A DNA stretch of 61,901 nt from Cruorifilaria tuberocauda (GCA_013365365.1 JABVXU010000333.1:1-61901), one strand, 5' to 3'. Numbered from the stretch's first letter, positions 12,426-26,104 are shown. Notes: generated by a model not told the origin, from the letters alone. Program-made: numbers and translations.

Positions 12426-15400
12426 TCATTTCCTGCCAAGTCCCATGGATGTAATCAATACTGCATTGTATGCTGCTTTCAACCGTAATGCCTAAAATAT
12501 GAAGAGTGCTTATGAAATTAAAATAAAATTTTAAATTGGAATTTATGTAAAGTTGCTTTCTTTCGAACTTATCAATTTGAAATATCAGTTTTTTGTGCTG
12601 AAAAAAAAATACTATACAGTTTGTCGATAAGTTCGAAATTCCTGGATTTGATTACTTTCACATTAACTTTAATAAGTTACTTTTACTCAAATCCGTCATG
12701 GAGACTTAATTTAATTATAGGATTAATTGAGAAAGAGGAAACTTGTAATTCTTCAAATAGTTTACTAGCAATCGATGCAAGCCTAATAGTATTGAAGCAA
12801 TTAGTCAGCACTGAAATGTATCATAAAGATAATTGCTTATCAATAATCTCTCCAACTCCTGAAACTTATCATATTGGAATTTCTTTACCACTATCTTTAC
12901 GCTAATGTTACTAATACAAACTTACTTATCAATGTTACGCTAGATAAGTTTTTAACTAAAAAGTGATGCTTATGAGAAGTAAAAAGGTAATAGTTCTATC
13001 TGGTTGGTAGTTTAAAATATTAGCAAGAGCCAGAGAGTGGTTTGGTCCTCAAGATTATGTGATAAATAAGATGATGATTGATAATTTGTTATTCTTTAGA
13101 ATTATTTAAATTGTTAAATTAATTGAGAAGATATGGATGATTGATATTATTTGTTATCCATTTTCAATAGTGATAAGTTTCCATCTAACTCATTCATAAC
13201 TTTCAATTTAAATATTCCAGCATAATTAACAAATACTCTTATCATAACTGTTTGATTAACTTACCTCTTCCTTGAGAACTTCATAATTTGTTTCAAATTC
13301 TTTTTGCGCTGCTTTTTCACGTAGCGTATTTAGACTTTTTTCCATAGATTGCCATTTTTTTTCTACATTTTTTAGCTGAAAATTTTTTCCAAATTATTCA
13401 TTCGAATTTTCGATTTGATTTGATATGATATGATAAGATAACATTATTGATCAACTAAAAGTATAGTAATTTATCTAAATAACTACTGATTAATTTGTGC
13501 TAACAGTAACAATGCAAAGAATTCAACCGTAAAATATTAGCATAACTAATCAAACAATCAGTTGATAGTTTAGTTTATAAATTAAACTACTTAAATAAAC
13601 ATTGAAATTGAATTCTTAAACTACCAGAGTTAGAGTAATACTTTTGCAAAAACTTTAAATGTAATCAATAATCTCTCACTTTGATATATTCACCATTCTT
13701 TTCAAGTCGGAATTTCGTTTGCTCTAATTCATCCATTAAATTCTGATATTGATTGTTAGTTTTCGGCAATTCCTCTTCCAGAATTTTACGTCGATTTTCT
13801 AATTCCTTAAGGAGTGCGAGTTAAGGCAAGTCTTATAATAGTATTTTCTAATAAATTTATTAATCCCACCTGACGCTTTTGTTCCTTACGACTTTTCAAT
13901 TCGCCGATATTTTCAAATTGCTCCACCTGCTCATCCATTTCTTTTATTCTTTCATTAATCTGATTATTATCCGTTTTAAGATCCTTCTCTATCTTATCCA
14001 TTTCAGCTAATTCTTCGTGTAAACAAGTGTACACTATAAAAAATTGTTATTATCGATTTGTAATATCATTAGATCAATCGATTGATAGAAATTAGAAATG
14101 AAAAATAACAAATCTATAAATCCTTTCAAATTTCTTCAGTTTACAATTGAACTGGTTAATACAAAAGCGCTTAACTTACATTCCTTCAGCGCCGATACTG
14201 AAATATTTTCGCTGATGTTCAATTCAGTAAAATCATCGCTTGTATTTTGGGAAATCAAAAATAAATTTGTAATATTTGTCGAAATTAATTCTAATAAGTG
14301 AACCACTTCAGCTGATATCTTATCAATTCGAGATTCTTCTTCTGCTCTCAAACTATCGTATGTATTCAGAAATTCATCTATTTCCATTTCTTTTAGTTTA
14401 AGCTCCCGATATTTCTCATTCTTTTCACCTGGACAAAGTATGCTCTAGTAGTTTTACTTTAAATTCTTAAATGAATCAAGTTCAAAACTTCAAAAATTGA
14501 TAGCAGCAAGCAAAATTGCTCCACCGAATAATGATATAAATTTATCACGATAATTTTTATATTACAGTAATCGTAATTTAGACAAAAGATCTGGATTACT
14601 CGAATTAAAGTTAAGTTATTAAATGTTATAATAATGAATGAATGTGATATAATAATGATAATGATGATGATAAATGATAACTGTAATAAAGTTACCTAAT
14701 AAAATTAACAATTTACCTGCAACATTTTCCATTTCAATATCATATTCTCGTAATTCTTCCGTTAATTGCTGAATTTGTTCATTAATATCGTCCAATTTAA
14801 AAAATTAAAACGTTGAATGATTATTTTAAATGATTCTAAATTATCTTTTTTCCCATCATCGATGATAAATTTTATATTAAATTATAATTTCAAATCAATA
14901 AAATCTAAAATTAAATAATCGAAATAATCCTATAACTTTACTTACTGTTTTTGTATTACATTGATTTCCTCAGTTGTACGAATTACTGTTTGAAGTAAAC
15001 GTTCACGTTGTTCATCTGGCGTACCTTCTGCATTAATCTCACTAATAATTGTATGCTTTTTCTCTTCTAACTCTGCCAAACGTTCATAAAGTGCGGCTAT
15101 AAATAAGGAAATAATTGATTTCAAAAAAGTTAAAATTACTCTAAGCTTTCTTATAAGTATCAAAAAATACTATATCATTAATTAAACACGTGATAACTAA
15201 CGTTAAATATATCTTTACTTTTTATTAAAGAAGTTTTGTTTGAAATTTCAAGATAGATTTTATAACTAAAAAATTAATTTAAAAAGAGAAATTACATTTT
15301 CATTAATTAAACATGTGATAGTTATCATGATATGATACGATATTCATCCAGTTGAATTTATTTCAAACAATTCCTATGAATGAAAGTTGTTTTTCATGAA

Positions 15401-18400
15401 ATAAAAATCAGAAAAGTTAATTTAAAACTTTAATTTGGTAATTTAATTAATTAATTAAATTAATTGAAAATCTACAAGCTTGCTGTTTGAGAGGAAATTT
15501 TGCCAAATGTTCATCAAACTGTTCTTTCGTTTCATTTAATTCGTTCAACTCATCCTGTTTCATCTGATATTCCTCCAATAATTCTTCATTTTCTCGTTTT
15601 AATTCTTCGTATGCATCATAAATTGCTGGATTCTAAAGAATGATAGAATAAATTTATACACTTGAAGTTACTTCAATAGTTACCTGAAAGGTAAATTTCA
15701 AATTAATTAGTAAAATTAATATTTGAAAATGAAGTTAGCATAGAATTGTTTCAAGTACCATGGAGTGAAATTTAACATTATTTCGTGCTTTCTGTTCTTC
15801 GATATCATTTTCAATCTTCCGTATACTTTCCTCTTTCATGCGTCGTTCTTCAGCTAACTCGGCTAAGCGTTTTTCTGCGTCATTGCGCTGTTCATGTAAT
15901 TTAGCTAATTCATCTTGAATTTCATGTAATTCGGAATTTGTATTGATTAAATCCACTATCTGCAAGGTATGCAAGGTATCATTTCAGTTTTCAAAGAAAA
16001 AAAAATTATATTTAGAAATTTTAAAAAACAGTCGAAGAGATAAAGAGACAAATATATTGATCTGTTTGATTTTTTTTTAATACTAACAAAGATAACGATA
16101 AAATCTACTATTTATTTATTGATTACTTAACAAGAAATCTTTAAACTATAAAATTATTTGCATAATTAAAGTATTTTCTATTATTGATATTTATGATAAG
16201 GAAATTTGTTCATCCAATTTATGTGTAAACTTTATCAACTTAATTAATTATTTGATAAATTAATTTATCGATAAATCCTTTCATTCTAAAATATATTTTG
16301 GTGACTGAATTCTTGTAAAATATGAACTGTTCTTTAATCGATATTGCTATTTTTGTATCCAATAGGGCTATCAATATGATATTAATAAGCTTTGTCCAAG
16401 TTCACATATACAATCGATTTTATCTGCCAAATAATCAATTAACCATTTTATCAGATATTAGATCAGTTATTGGATAATTTTATCAGATCATTGTTATTTT
16501 TATGCATGAGATAATTAATTTCTATTTACTATAAACAGTACTCATGTAGCACGTTTCAACCCAAAAGGATCGTTTACCTCTTGCACAGTTTTGCTGCTCT
16601 AAAACTGTCTTATCTTATCTTATCAATCTTATCATCTACCACCTTGCATTTACCTCATCAAACTATTCCAAATAAGAATGAACCTCTCTACCGAATGTGA
16701 TAAGACTTTCCCTATAATGATATCTCAAAATAAAACAAACATTTGCAATATTATCAGTATAAATTACAAAAGAATTAAATTTCAGACTTCTATTATTTAT
16801 CCCATCAATTTCTTTTCAGGATTTCAATTAATACTATCAAAGTTTTATTTCTGACCTTATTACAATCCAGTAAACGTCCTTGCAATGTCCTTATTATATT
16901 CGCTTCTTCTTCCGCTCTGAAAATCATATCATATAAAGTAAAATTACAAGCTATGTGATACTCTTTGGATACTGTACTCCCAGCAAATACATTATCCAGA
17001 AATTACCATAATATACTCTTTGAATACTGTACTTCCAGCAAATACACTGTCCGGAATTACCGTATGAACAGTATGCAAAATGTACATTTCCTTTGATATT
17101 CATGCATAAGATTTATAAACGTCTCTTTCAAAGATCAATGTATTGCTTAAAGACAAATTAACTAATTTAATTTAAGCTTTTTATTTTTTGTATGCAATAT
17201 TTAAGAAAAACAAATTATTGATTGATTGATTTTTCGAAATCTCACTATACATGAGAGAATTAAATAGCAAATTATAGTTCAGATTTGAATTGGAAAATTC
17301 TTTTTTCAACCTTCTATATTAAATTTAATTTAATACTAAATTTAATTATTTAACATTTCGAGCTTTTTTTTTTCAAAGTAATAAATATTTACTTTTTTTC
17401 ATAAATCAGTAAATTTTGTCGATCACGTTCACCTTTGTTCAATTCATCATGTAAATTATCAATTTCACTTATCAAATTGTTCATTTGTGCTCGAAGTAAT
17501 GACATGTAGTAACTTTTATCAACCACAAAACGTTTAGCTATAATTGATTGGAAAAAATTTATAAAAAATTATTTTAAAATATCTCTTCAAAATTTCAAAT
17601 TTTGTTATCATAAAAAAAAAAGTTTCTTTTGTTTTTTTTTCCTCGCAATTCCTTTCTTACAGATTTATTCATCAAATTTCAAAAATCAAAGTTTTGAAAG
17701 GAGAAATTTAACCTCCAACTCTGGTTGATGGTCTAACACCAATCAACCCTTGTTGTGTTACTGGTCGCATTGCGGTACCCCGCGGTGCTGTTTGCATTGT
17801 ACCTGTTACTAATCTTGCACCTTGACTCGTACCTACTCGACTTCGACTTCTTTCATTATGCTAAAATTTGTACTTACCTCAATGCGAAGTTCGAAGAAAA
17901 GATTTTGAAATTTGAAAACTTCATATCATGCAACGTGCTAAAAGAATGAGAAAAGAATTACCGAAGTTGAATTCAATTGTGATGGTGGATTAGATCCAAT
18001 TCGACTTACTGCAATAACTTTTATTAAAATTTCAATCGATACTGTTAATTATTATTATCGATTAATTTTTAATCCTTAATGTCAAAGTTATCCCTATATT
18101 AACATTTTTCATTATCAAAAACTTAAATTATTCGCATACAAGAATACAAGCATACAACTTGTATTAACTTAATAGTTTATTAAAACTTAAATATTTAAAT
18201 TTAACGATTGTATCATAATTGCAGTTTCATTACTCGTTTACTTCCTATATTATGCTTATTGAATGCATAAAAATATTTTGCTAACTTAATGAAAAGAAGT
18301 GAAGCAGGAGGTTACACGTTGTACGTGAATTTTACTCCGTGGAATGCAAAACGTCACGTATGGAAATCTTTTAGTGCTATTATTGTTGTTATTGAATAAT

Positions 18401-19418
18401 TTATTTCTTGCTTTACTTTACTTCTGTACTAGTAATGATATCACTTCTTGCAACTTTCCACGTAACTTACATAACTTTGTATCCTTAATGAAAATGTCAT
18501 TATCATAATAATTCATTTATGAAAAGTGAATTCGCATAAATGATAGATGAAATTTTGTACCAATTAAAAAAGTGATAATGATCTTCCTTTAAGTGATAAA
18601 GTGATAATCTCCCTTTAAGTTTAAGATTTTTGTGATAAAGAGAGATTATTTGCATATTCTGCTCCTCTTCCGCCCCGCTTCTTACTGGTATATCATAATA
18701 GTAACTTTTATCTTTGTTTTTGGTAAACGATAAGTAAAGCAATTTCCGGTGGTTGAAATAATGTATTTAAAATTACCAATGATAGTGTTCTATTAGTGGG
18801 ATTCAGGATTTCAGTTTGCAAGAAATAATAATACCGAATTACTGTTCCGGTTATTACTGACTCAATATTAATATTAAACTTTTTCCGCTAGAAAATTAAC
18901 AAGAATTTCTTATGAATAATTTAAAATATGATAATTATATTTAAAATTGCTGCTTTAAATGTTTTAATAACGTTAAAAAAGTATATATCATACTTAATGG
19001 AAGATTAATTTTTACTCTTTTGTAACACCTGTTGTCAATTAAAGTTCTAAATTTTCAAGAAATTAAAAGGCGCTCATTAGTGTGGTGCATTTTCAAAAGC
19101 AAAAAGCAGGAGAAAAAAGATCTTACCTGTTCGCGGTGCAGAAATTGGCGCAGATGGCTCCGGTACCATTGCCGCTCGACTAACTGGTCGTTCCGTAATA
19201 TCTACAAAATAATTTTCCAGTTGTTTCTTTCAATTGGTTTATTTCTTTGATAAACTTTGAAATATTAAAAAATTATCAAGAATCAACTGATAACAATTTT
19301 GATACTTACCATATAGGTTAGCTTGTACAATTGGGGATGATTTATGAAGTCTAGCTGAGGTAGCTCGTGTACCGGCGGAAGTTTTTGGACGAGCGGTAGT
19401 TGGCCGTGATATCATCAT
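12426..19418 (-). CDS. ift-74: Intraflagellar transport protein IFT74 homologue, 15 exons, 629 aa
   Basis: Core subunit of the IFT-B complex, which pairs with IFT81 and carries tubulin and other cargo along cilia; in nematodes it would act in ciliated sensory neurons. CDS exons on the minus strand: 19310-19418, 19127-19201, 17962-18008, 17713-17860, 17393-17537, 16856-16916, 15759-15959, 15476-15632, 14946-15096, 14717-14796, 14180-14428, 13870-14033, 13680-13805, 13265-13375, 12426-12491 (1890 nt). Residues 1-126 are basic and R/T/P/S-rich, as in the IFT74 N-terminus, and include RPVTQQGL. VDKSYYMSLLRAQ near residue 132 matches the conserved start of the helical region (DKSYYLGLLRSK in human). 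Residues ~135-610 are E/K/Q/L-rich coiled coil. Length is close to the human 600 aa. The start is ATG-ATG at 19413-19418, 3 nt after an acceptor-like TTATCAG, suggesting SL trans-splicing. The intron before exon 10 ends in AA rather than AG; everything else is canonical. Confidence 0.94.
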
Positions 19419-19423
19419 TTGCT
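19419..19423 (-). promoter_or_regulatory. Probable spliced-leader trans-splice acceptor of the IFT74 gene
   Basis: On the minus strand AAATTTCGTTATCAG is followed by CAA and then the start ATG. No upstream donor in a coding context is visible. An AG three nucleotides before an initiator ATG is typical of nematode SL addition. RNA evidence would be needed to be sure. Confidence 0.5.
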
Positions 19424-20548
19424 GATAACGAAATTTAAAATGAAATAATTAGAAAGCAATTCTGTAATAGCTCAAATTTGAAATCGATTTTAGCTTACTA
19501 GTAAAAGTTATGGAAGTGAAATGAGTGAGTTATTGGTTGCCGTGGAAACTATTCCATTAAACGGAATCGTATCAGTCGGGAGATATTAGCTTTTAGCTTT
19601 TTTGTTTATCAAATGGCAATAATTTGATCAATCAATCAATCAATCAATCACTTGAATGAGATGAAATAATTTAACAACAAAATATTATTTACAGTTGACA
19701 GCTGAATTTTGATATATTCCATTTAGTGATAAGCATACTTCTTGTTGTTTATCATTGTTTCTCAAAAATTAAATTTTCAAGAGTATTAGTTTCAAAAGTG
19801 GCTTGCTAAAGCTTGCTAAGAAAAGTTTTTTAGGATTAAATTTTAAGGAAATTCGATAAAATTTTAAATTTGCTAATTAAAAGTAATAAGTGAAAGTATG
19901 AAATAAAATAGTGGGAAAAGTTGTAAAAATAAATTGAAAGCTAATTTTTTTTAAATGATAAAAATGAATTTCATTTTGAAAGGTAAAAAATAATTCTAGA
20001 TAATTTCAGTAAATTTCAAGTAACAAACAGTAAATAAAAATGTTTTATCAAACTAAAGCAACAGCAAATATCAATCTTTGGTATTAACAAAATGATAAAA
20101 GTTACTGATAAATATATAATAATCGTTAATAGACAACAATAACAAACTCATTACTATACCAAGAAAATATTGACAAGAGTGATCACAAAAAAATTAAAAA
20201 TAATGATAAGTTTTCAATTATAATAACAAGATGAAAATGCTTGTAAATCTATAAAACCTACTGATAAACTTTTTGTGATAACAAGGAGATAAAAAAAAAG
20301 CGATAGTAATCGTAAGTAATCTTGATTTGAAATAGTCTTTAAATAATAGTACAAAGTTATTTGCATATAATCACAAAAATATCTTAAGCTTTTAACGGAG
20401 ATATGTATAACTGATAAATTAAAATTTCAATATTAAAAAGCTAGATCGATTGATAACGATCATGCATTCGTGATAATCAAAGTCATGCATTCATGATAAC
20501 CAAATGATATAAATAAAATTCATTAGATTATTCTTTCATTAATAATTT

Positions 20549-20625
20549 CTAATTATTTCTTGTCATACTAAAATTATTTCCTATCATACTAAAATTATTT
20601 CTTATCATACTAAAATTCGAATTTA
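20549..20625 (-). repeat. In-frame 21-bp tandem repeat at the DUF273 C-terminus
   Basis: About three copies of a 21-nt unit, with plus-strand core AAAATTATTTCCTATCATAC, encode NFSMIRN, NFSMIGN and NFSMTRN just before the stop. The copies differ by one or two bases and all stay in frame. Each carries an N-F-S sequon, so the repeat multiplies potential N-glycosylation sites. Confidence 0.85.
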
Positions 20626-23600
20626 AATTAGAAATTTTTCTATTTATTGGAATTATCGGAAATGATGAATTGATGAATGATTTTTCCCAATATTTTTTCC
20701 ATTTTTCCAATATCCATTCAGCTTTTCGTTTCTCTTTGTAATATTCAACATTTTTTAGAATAATTATCTTATTTAATTGAATACGAATTTCATTTGGATC
20801 ACTTATAAAACTTTGATTGTATTTCCAATTTTCCATGTAATTACTGGTGCCACATATTGATATGTTAAATTTTGTTGATAAAAATGGTAATTTCCATGAT
20901 GCGAACACTTGTGTATTTAACCGTCTACAAGTAATTATAACATTAACAATTAATTATTATTAAATCTACAATTAAAATTTTTTTTATGTCATGAATTGAT
21001 ACAGTAATCATCTACAATTATCATTTTTCCATCATAATTTTAACTATTTTTTGTATAATCATAACTTTACTTAATAAAATATTTAATACTTAATAAAATA
21101 ACGATTACAACTATAACTTTGATGTGATAATTTATTTTTGAAATTGAAAATTCTACGTGAAATTTACTTAATATCCTAAATTTAACCGTTTTTGCCATCC
21201 ATGGAAGATGAAATCTTCTTCAGACCATTTCGAATTTGTAAGCCAACCATCACGTGCCCAGGATTTACCCTTCGGTAACACGCGTATTTTCGTCTTCCAT
21301 TTTTCGTTAGTTTCGAGTTGTGCTCGGACACACGCTTCATACGTAAATAAATCTCTATAACTTCTGAAATAGCATTACGTCATCATTTCACGTTTTACAC
21401 GTTAACTTTAAGCATAGAATTATTTATTTCATAAGGAATCACAAATCTTGCTATTAATCAATTTAAAAAATGCCATTGCTCACTTTTTTTTTCAATAAAT
21501 AATCTGCGAAATTCGAGATCTTTGAAAAATTATATTACTTTAATTAATTAGCACTTTTAAGTTTAACTCTTAAGTTATCTTTCGTTTAACTCTTAAATTA
21601 TCTATTCTGTCATAAAAAAAGATGAATGGAAGTAAAATTTTTTGCAATATGAAGTAAATTTATAATTAACCTATAATTAACTTGCATTTTAATGCATATT
21701 GAATGATAAGAAAAGTTAATTATAATAGATGAGTAAGTCTTATCAGTACTATTGGAAAGGAATAAGTATTATCAGAACCATATCATACTTCGATATCACT
21801 TCAGTTCAATAATTCGTAGTATAAATTAAACTTTAATAAGCTTTCAACCGATTTGAATTCTTTTTCCTCTACCGCAATCCTTAACTACAAAACTAGATAA
21901 ATATACTTTAAACTAATTAATTAATTAATTAATTAAGAAATGATTGAAGAAAAAAGCGACACATATGTATAAACAACTTAGTTTGATATATTCCATAATG
22001 GTTCGCAATGTTTCACACTTAACGATGCTATGTGTAATAAAACTGCCTGAAATAAATATTTCATTATTTATCAAAAGAAATTTAATTTTCGATTTATTAT
22101 CAGAAAACGAAGTGTAATGGTAGCATTCTTAGAAATAACTTTTTCATTCTTTTAAGTAATTTTAGGAATGAAATATTGACAATTTGATAATTGATAATTA
22201 GGTTGAATTGTTTGAATCAAATATTTAATATAAATTTGGAAAAGAAAAACATTGAGGGAAAAAAAGATATTTTTATATTTCGAGAAATTTTATAGTTAAA
22301 TGAATGAAAGAATTTTGAAAAGAGAATTTAAAAAAAAATTATTTTGAAATAAAACATTCAAATAAATCATTTCTTCGACAAATTAAATTTTTCTGGAAAA
22401 AAATCTTTTTTTCCGGAGAAAATTAGTTCCTCTAAAAAACAAAAAAGTTATTTTATTTTTAGCTTTTTTTCATGTATTTTAAAATTTTATAAATAACAAA
22501 CATGAATAGCAGCATTATCAGATCCATGAAATGAATGCGGTAAACGATAATTGTAATTTGCCCATATTTGTAAAAAACTAATAACAAATTTTGTATTCCT
22601 GAAATACTGTAATTATTTGAATTTTATAATAAAAATTTATTCTAAATTATTTTTTTCAATTATAATTATAAGTTTAATTATATTTTCATATTTTATATTT
22701 TATCATAATTTCAATTACTGTTACCACTGTTACATACTATTGTAATTCTTATTAATGGTAATTTTTTATTATTTTTAAATATTATCTTGTAACAAATTAT
22801 AAATTTTGAATATATGTATTTAATTTTTGTAGTTTATTAAATATTAAATTTAATTCTGTTCGTTAAGCATGCTATTTTCTACTATTTACTAATTTAAGAT
22901 GACATCTTTGCTATCCGAATTAAACTTAATATTTAGAATAATAAAGGTATTAAAGTTAAAAGTAAATAAATAGTAATAAATTTAAGTAATAAAAAAATAC
23001 AGAAAAAAACTGAAAATTCCATATGAAAATTTCGGATTTACTTGGCTAAATAACTTCCGGCCATAACTTCGAAATTCCAAATACGATTATAAAAGATAAT
23101 ATCTTTGCCATTCGTAATATATTCCTCAATTCGTCTTTTTGGATTAATCACACCCATATCAGAATCGATAAATAATATATAATCGAAATTATTATTTTCT
23201 TGTAAAAATTGTGCCACTACACAATGTCGTTGAAAGAAAAACTGTAAATTTAATAAATGAAAATAGGTTAAAAAGGCAAAATATAAACAGAATTGAATAA
23301 TTAATTGAAGAAAAATTGACAAAAAAGTTGTTAAAAAGATATTTAATTTATTTATACCAATTATAAATGTAATTTAAAAAATAATAAAAAACTAAATTTC
23401 AGTATAATTGGCTACAATCAAAATTTTTGTAGTTACAAAATGATATGTAATATCATAGTAATACTATGGTTAGGGTAATATTACGGTAGTACTACGGTTA
23501 GGGTAATATTACGGTGGTACTACGGTTAGGGTAATATTACGGTATTACTACGGTTAGGGTAATATTACGGTAATACTGTGGTTAGGGTAATATTACGGTA

Positions 23601-24466
23601 GTACTACGGTTAGGGTAATTTTATGGTAATCTATGGTTATTTGAAATTTATCAAAAATGTTGTAACCTCATTTTGTGGACAAAGTAATTTCAAAGTATCA
23701 TTCCGTGATACATCGATTACAATCCATTCATATCGTTGATAAATACAGTAACACTCGAATGTTCTCATTGCTAATTGATATTCGTTGATATTACTGATAT
23801 CTTTCAGGACTGATACAACTGCTATTTTAATTTCTGTTATTTGTGATCCTAAATTTTTTCACATTTTTTTTTCTTTCAAAATAAAACAATTTTTTTTTAA
23901 ACTATTTTATCAATTAATTCATATATCAAAAAAGTTCTTCTAAATATTAACGTTAACAATCATAGAGCAGTAATTTCATGCGTATAAGATATCATAATCA
24001 AATAAAACTATGATTTGTCTTGCTCCTATTTGGAACTTCTTCTAATCTTACTTATTTAGGATTATGATAAAGTTTGGATCTTTTACTACTCTTAAATTCA
24101 GCCAGATTAACTTAACTTTTTAACAATTGATAAAGAGAAGTATATATCAAATTATGGCTAAAATATTTTATAAGCAAAAAAAAAATCTTTGAATAATAAT
24201 AAATATTAAAAAGAAATTACAATTCAAAATGAAAATTTAAATGAATTGAGCTGCTTGATTTCTTTTATTAATTGCAAGTTTGATTATTTGATATTTGATT
24301 ATTGATTATTTGATTATTTGATATATTTTATATTGAAGTGAAATTTGGAAAGTTTCTTTTTTTCTTTACCTTTTCGTGTCCATAAAAGAAATGTTAGAAT
24401 GAATGGAAATAGCAAAATAATATGAATATATCGATGGAAAAGAGTGAAACCACGAAAAAATACCAT
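20549..24466 (-). CDS. DUF273-family type II membrane glycosyltransferase (nematode), 7 exons, 397 aa
   Basis: Putative Golgi glycosyltransferase of the DUF273 family, which is expanded in nematodes; the substrate is unknown. CDS exons on the minus strand: 24370-24466, 23667-23848, 23042-23241, 22502-22598, 21982-22046, 21187-21363, 20549-20924 (1194 nt). A single membrane anchor lies near residues 14-29 (HIILLFPFILTFLLW) after a short basic cytoplasmic tail. FIDSDMGVINP holds the DSD motif at about 119-121, followed by RIEEYI, VMAGSYLAK, SFHGSDNAAIH (HGSDN near 184-188), SYRDLFTYEAC, LPKGKSWARDGWLT and FIFHGW. This is the order I recall for DUF273 proteins. Potential N-glycosylation sites (NIS, NQS, NSS, NFS) lie in the C-terminal 125 residues, which end in a tandem heptad-like repeat. 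Exon 5 must join exon 6 at TCAAA|, but the next bases are CTAAGT rather than GTAAGT, so one donor is broken. Exon 6 uses a weak GTTAAA donor, which restores KRRLNT. Transcription parallels IFT74, 1.1 kb upstream of it. Confidence 0.9.
23463..23630. repeat. 28-bp minisatellite (6 copies) with a GGTTAGGGTAAT core, intronic
   Basis: Six consecutive 28-bp units begin ACTACGGTTAGGGTAATATT and continue ACGGTAGT. Units lie at 23463, 23491, 23519, 23547, 23575 and 23603, with one to three substitutions each. The array is inside the intron between DUF273 exons 2 and 3. It is far more GC-rich than its surroundings and carries a TTAGGG hexamer in every unit. Confidence 0.95.
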
Positions 24467-24490
24467 ATGAGATTTTTTCTCTTGCAATCT
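24467..24490 (-). promoter_or_regulatory. Probable trans-splice acceptor and 22-nt 5' UTR of the DUF273 gene
   Basis: Minus-strand CTATTTTTAG precedes a 22-nt leader and then the ATG at 24464-24466. The frame upstream also stays open through LQEKKSHM, so a further 5' coding exon cannot be excluded. The hydrophobic anchor follows this ATG directly, which favours it as the start. Confidence 0.45.
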
Positions 24491-26104
24491 AAAAATAGAA
24501 CTGATAAATGATAAAATGTTCAATAATCAATGCTTATAATTATAAAGAATAGAATTTAGACAAATAGGCTTAATGGGAAAATAGTTTAACAAACTTTTGG
24601 TACTTTAATCATTCCTTATCAAATCGAAAATTCACAGATACTATTTTATCATTATATTAAAATTAATATTCAAGAAATGGACTGAATTGAATTGTTAATT
24701 CGTTAGGATCTTTACCCTTTACGTTACTGTTTCCTTTGTTATATTTTTCTTAATTTAAATTGAAATTTATTACTAATTTAATTACTTATCACTGCTTATC
24801 ACTAGAGTAAGGGAAAAAACAGAAGAAAGAGGAATGAAGATATCATCATTTCGATGAAAAATAGTTCGAAATACTAAAATAGTCGATACTCATGGTTATT
24901 TTTTCCTGATGAAGTTAATTTAGCTTTTGTTTTTTAAGTTATACTTCAACTTATTAAAACTTACCGTTATACGAATATGAATTGATTTAGCTCATTTATT
25001 GATCAAGGGATATTTTTTTATAGATCAATCGGAGATGTTATCATATGTCTGAATAAAGCAGCTATTTAATTTACTGCTTTACTGTTGTAATTTAATTTTT
25101 ATGATCATTTCAAACCTGTTGACCATCTGCTGTTTCTATTGGTTAAAAAAAATAAAAATGAAAAAAGTCAATCGAAAGTACTTAAAATTGTAAGGTACAA
25201 TTTTATCATAAGCTTCTTATCATTCGCACAGTATCATATTATTAAAATATAATTCCTACAATAGGCATTTATTATAATACTTAATTGATGTTGTACTAAA
25301 TTCTTACATATTTAGGAAAATTTTAAGTTCACTTTTACTTTTATAGAAAGAGGAAGAAATTATACTACAAAATTTAACATTTTATCAAGATCCAAAATAA
25401 GTATTTCATATAAATTTATGTACTACGATAAAATTTCTCATAGATTTTCCGATGAAACTGTAATTATTAACGAAAAGAGTAATAAATGGAAAAGTGATAG
25501 TAATAAAATAATAAAAATAAAAGTAGTAATAAAGTAATGTGAAAGTAATAGAACGAGTAATTTCAATCCATCATAACAGAGTTAGTATTAGAATTTGCCT
25601 AAAATTGATTAACTTCGGAACAATATTTACCTATTTGATAATGATATCTAAAGTAAGATTAGGTTTTAAATTAGTAAAACTAATAAAATGATCAATTAAA
25701 TGAAATTATCACATAAAGAAAAAGAATGGAATATTTTTAACTACCAACAAGTAATTGATTTACTAGTTGTACAGTTCATATTTTCCTTTAATGAAATAAT
25801 TAATGAAAATTAAATAATTAGTGAAATTAATTAAAATAATTAAATGAAAAGGAAAAAAATACAGAAATTATCCAATTGCTTATGAAGAAAGTGTACATTT
25901 CGTAAAAATTTTCAATCAATGATAGTTTCGAATTTCAATTTTATATTTCCTTTTTTTTTGAAGATCACAGAGAGGAAAAAATCAATGAAAAAAAAAGTTT
26001 TGTTTAGTAATTTAGAGATTATTTCAATACATATGGATTACATTTTGTATTCTTTCCAGTTCAATGATTCCAATTAAACATTTTTTTATTCTCTCTTTGA
26101 ATAC

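Noticed and set aside
12621..12905. 94-codon plus ORF inside the last IFT74 intron
   Set aside because: Less biased than most chance ORFs, so I looked twice, but there is no acceptor, no recognisable family and no repeat signature. Kept out as unsupported.
23038..23322. 94-codon ORF starting upstream of the DUF273 exon 3
   Set aside because: The first part is intron read-through before TTTACAG; only residues from FFFQRHC onward are coding.
12426..24466. DUF273 and IFT74 as one operon
   Set aside because: Same strand, but 1.1 kb between stop and next ATG is longer than typical nematode operon spacing, and no U-rich intercistronic element was recognised.
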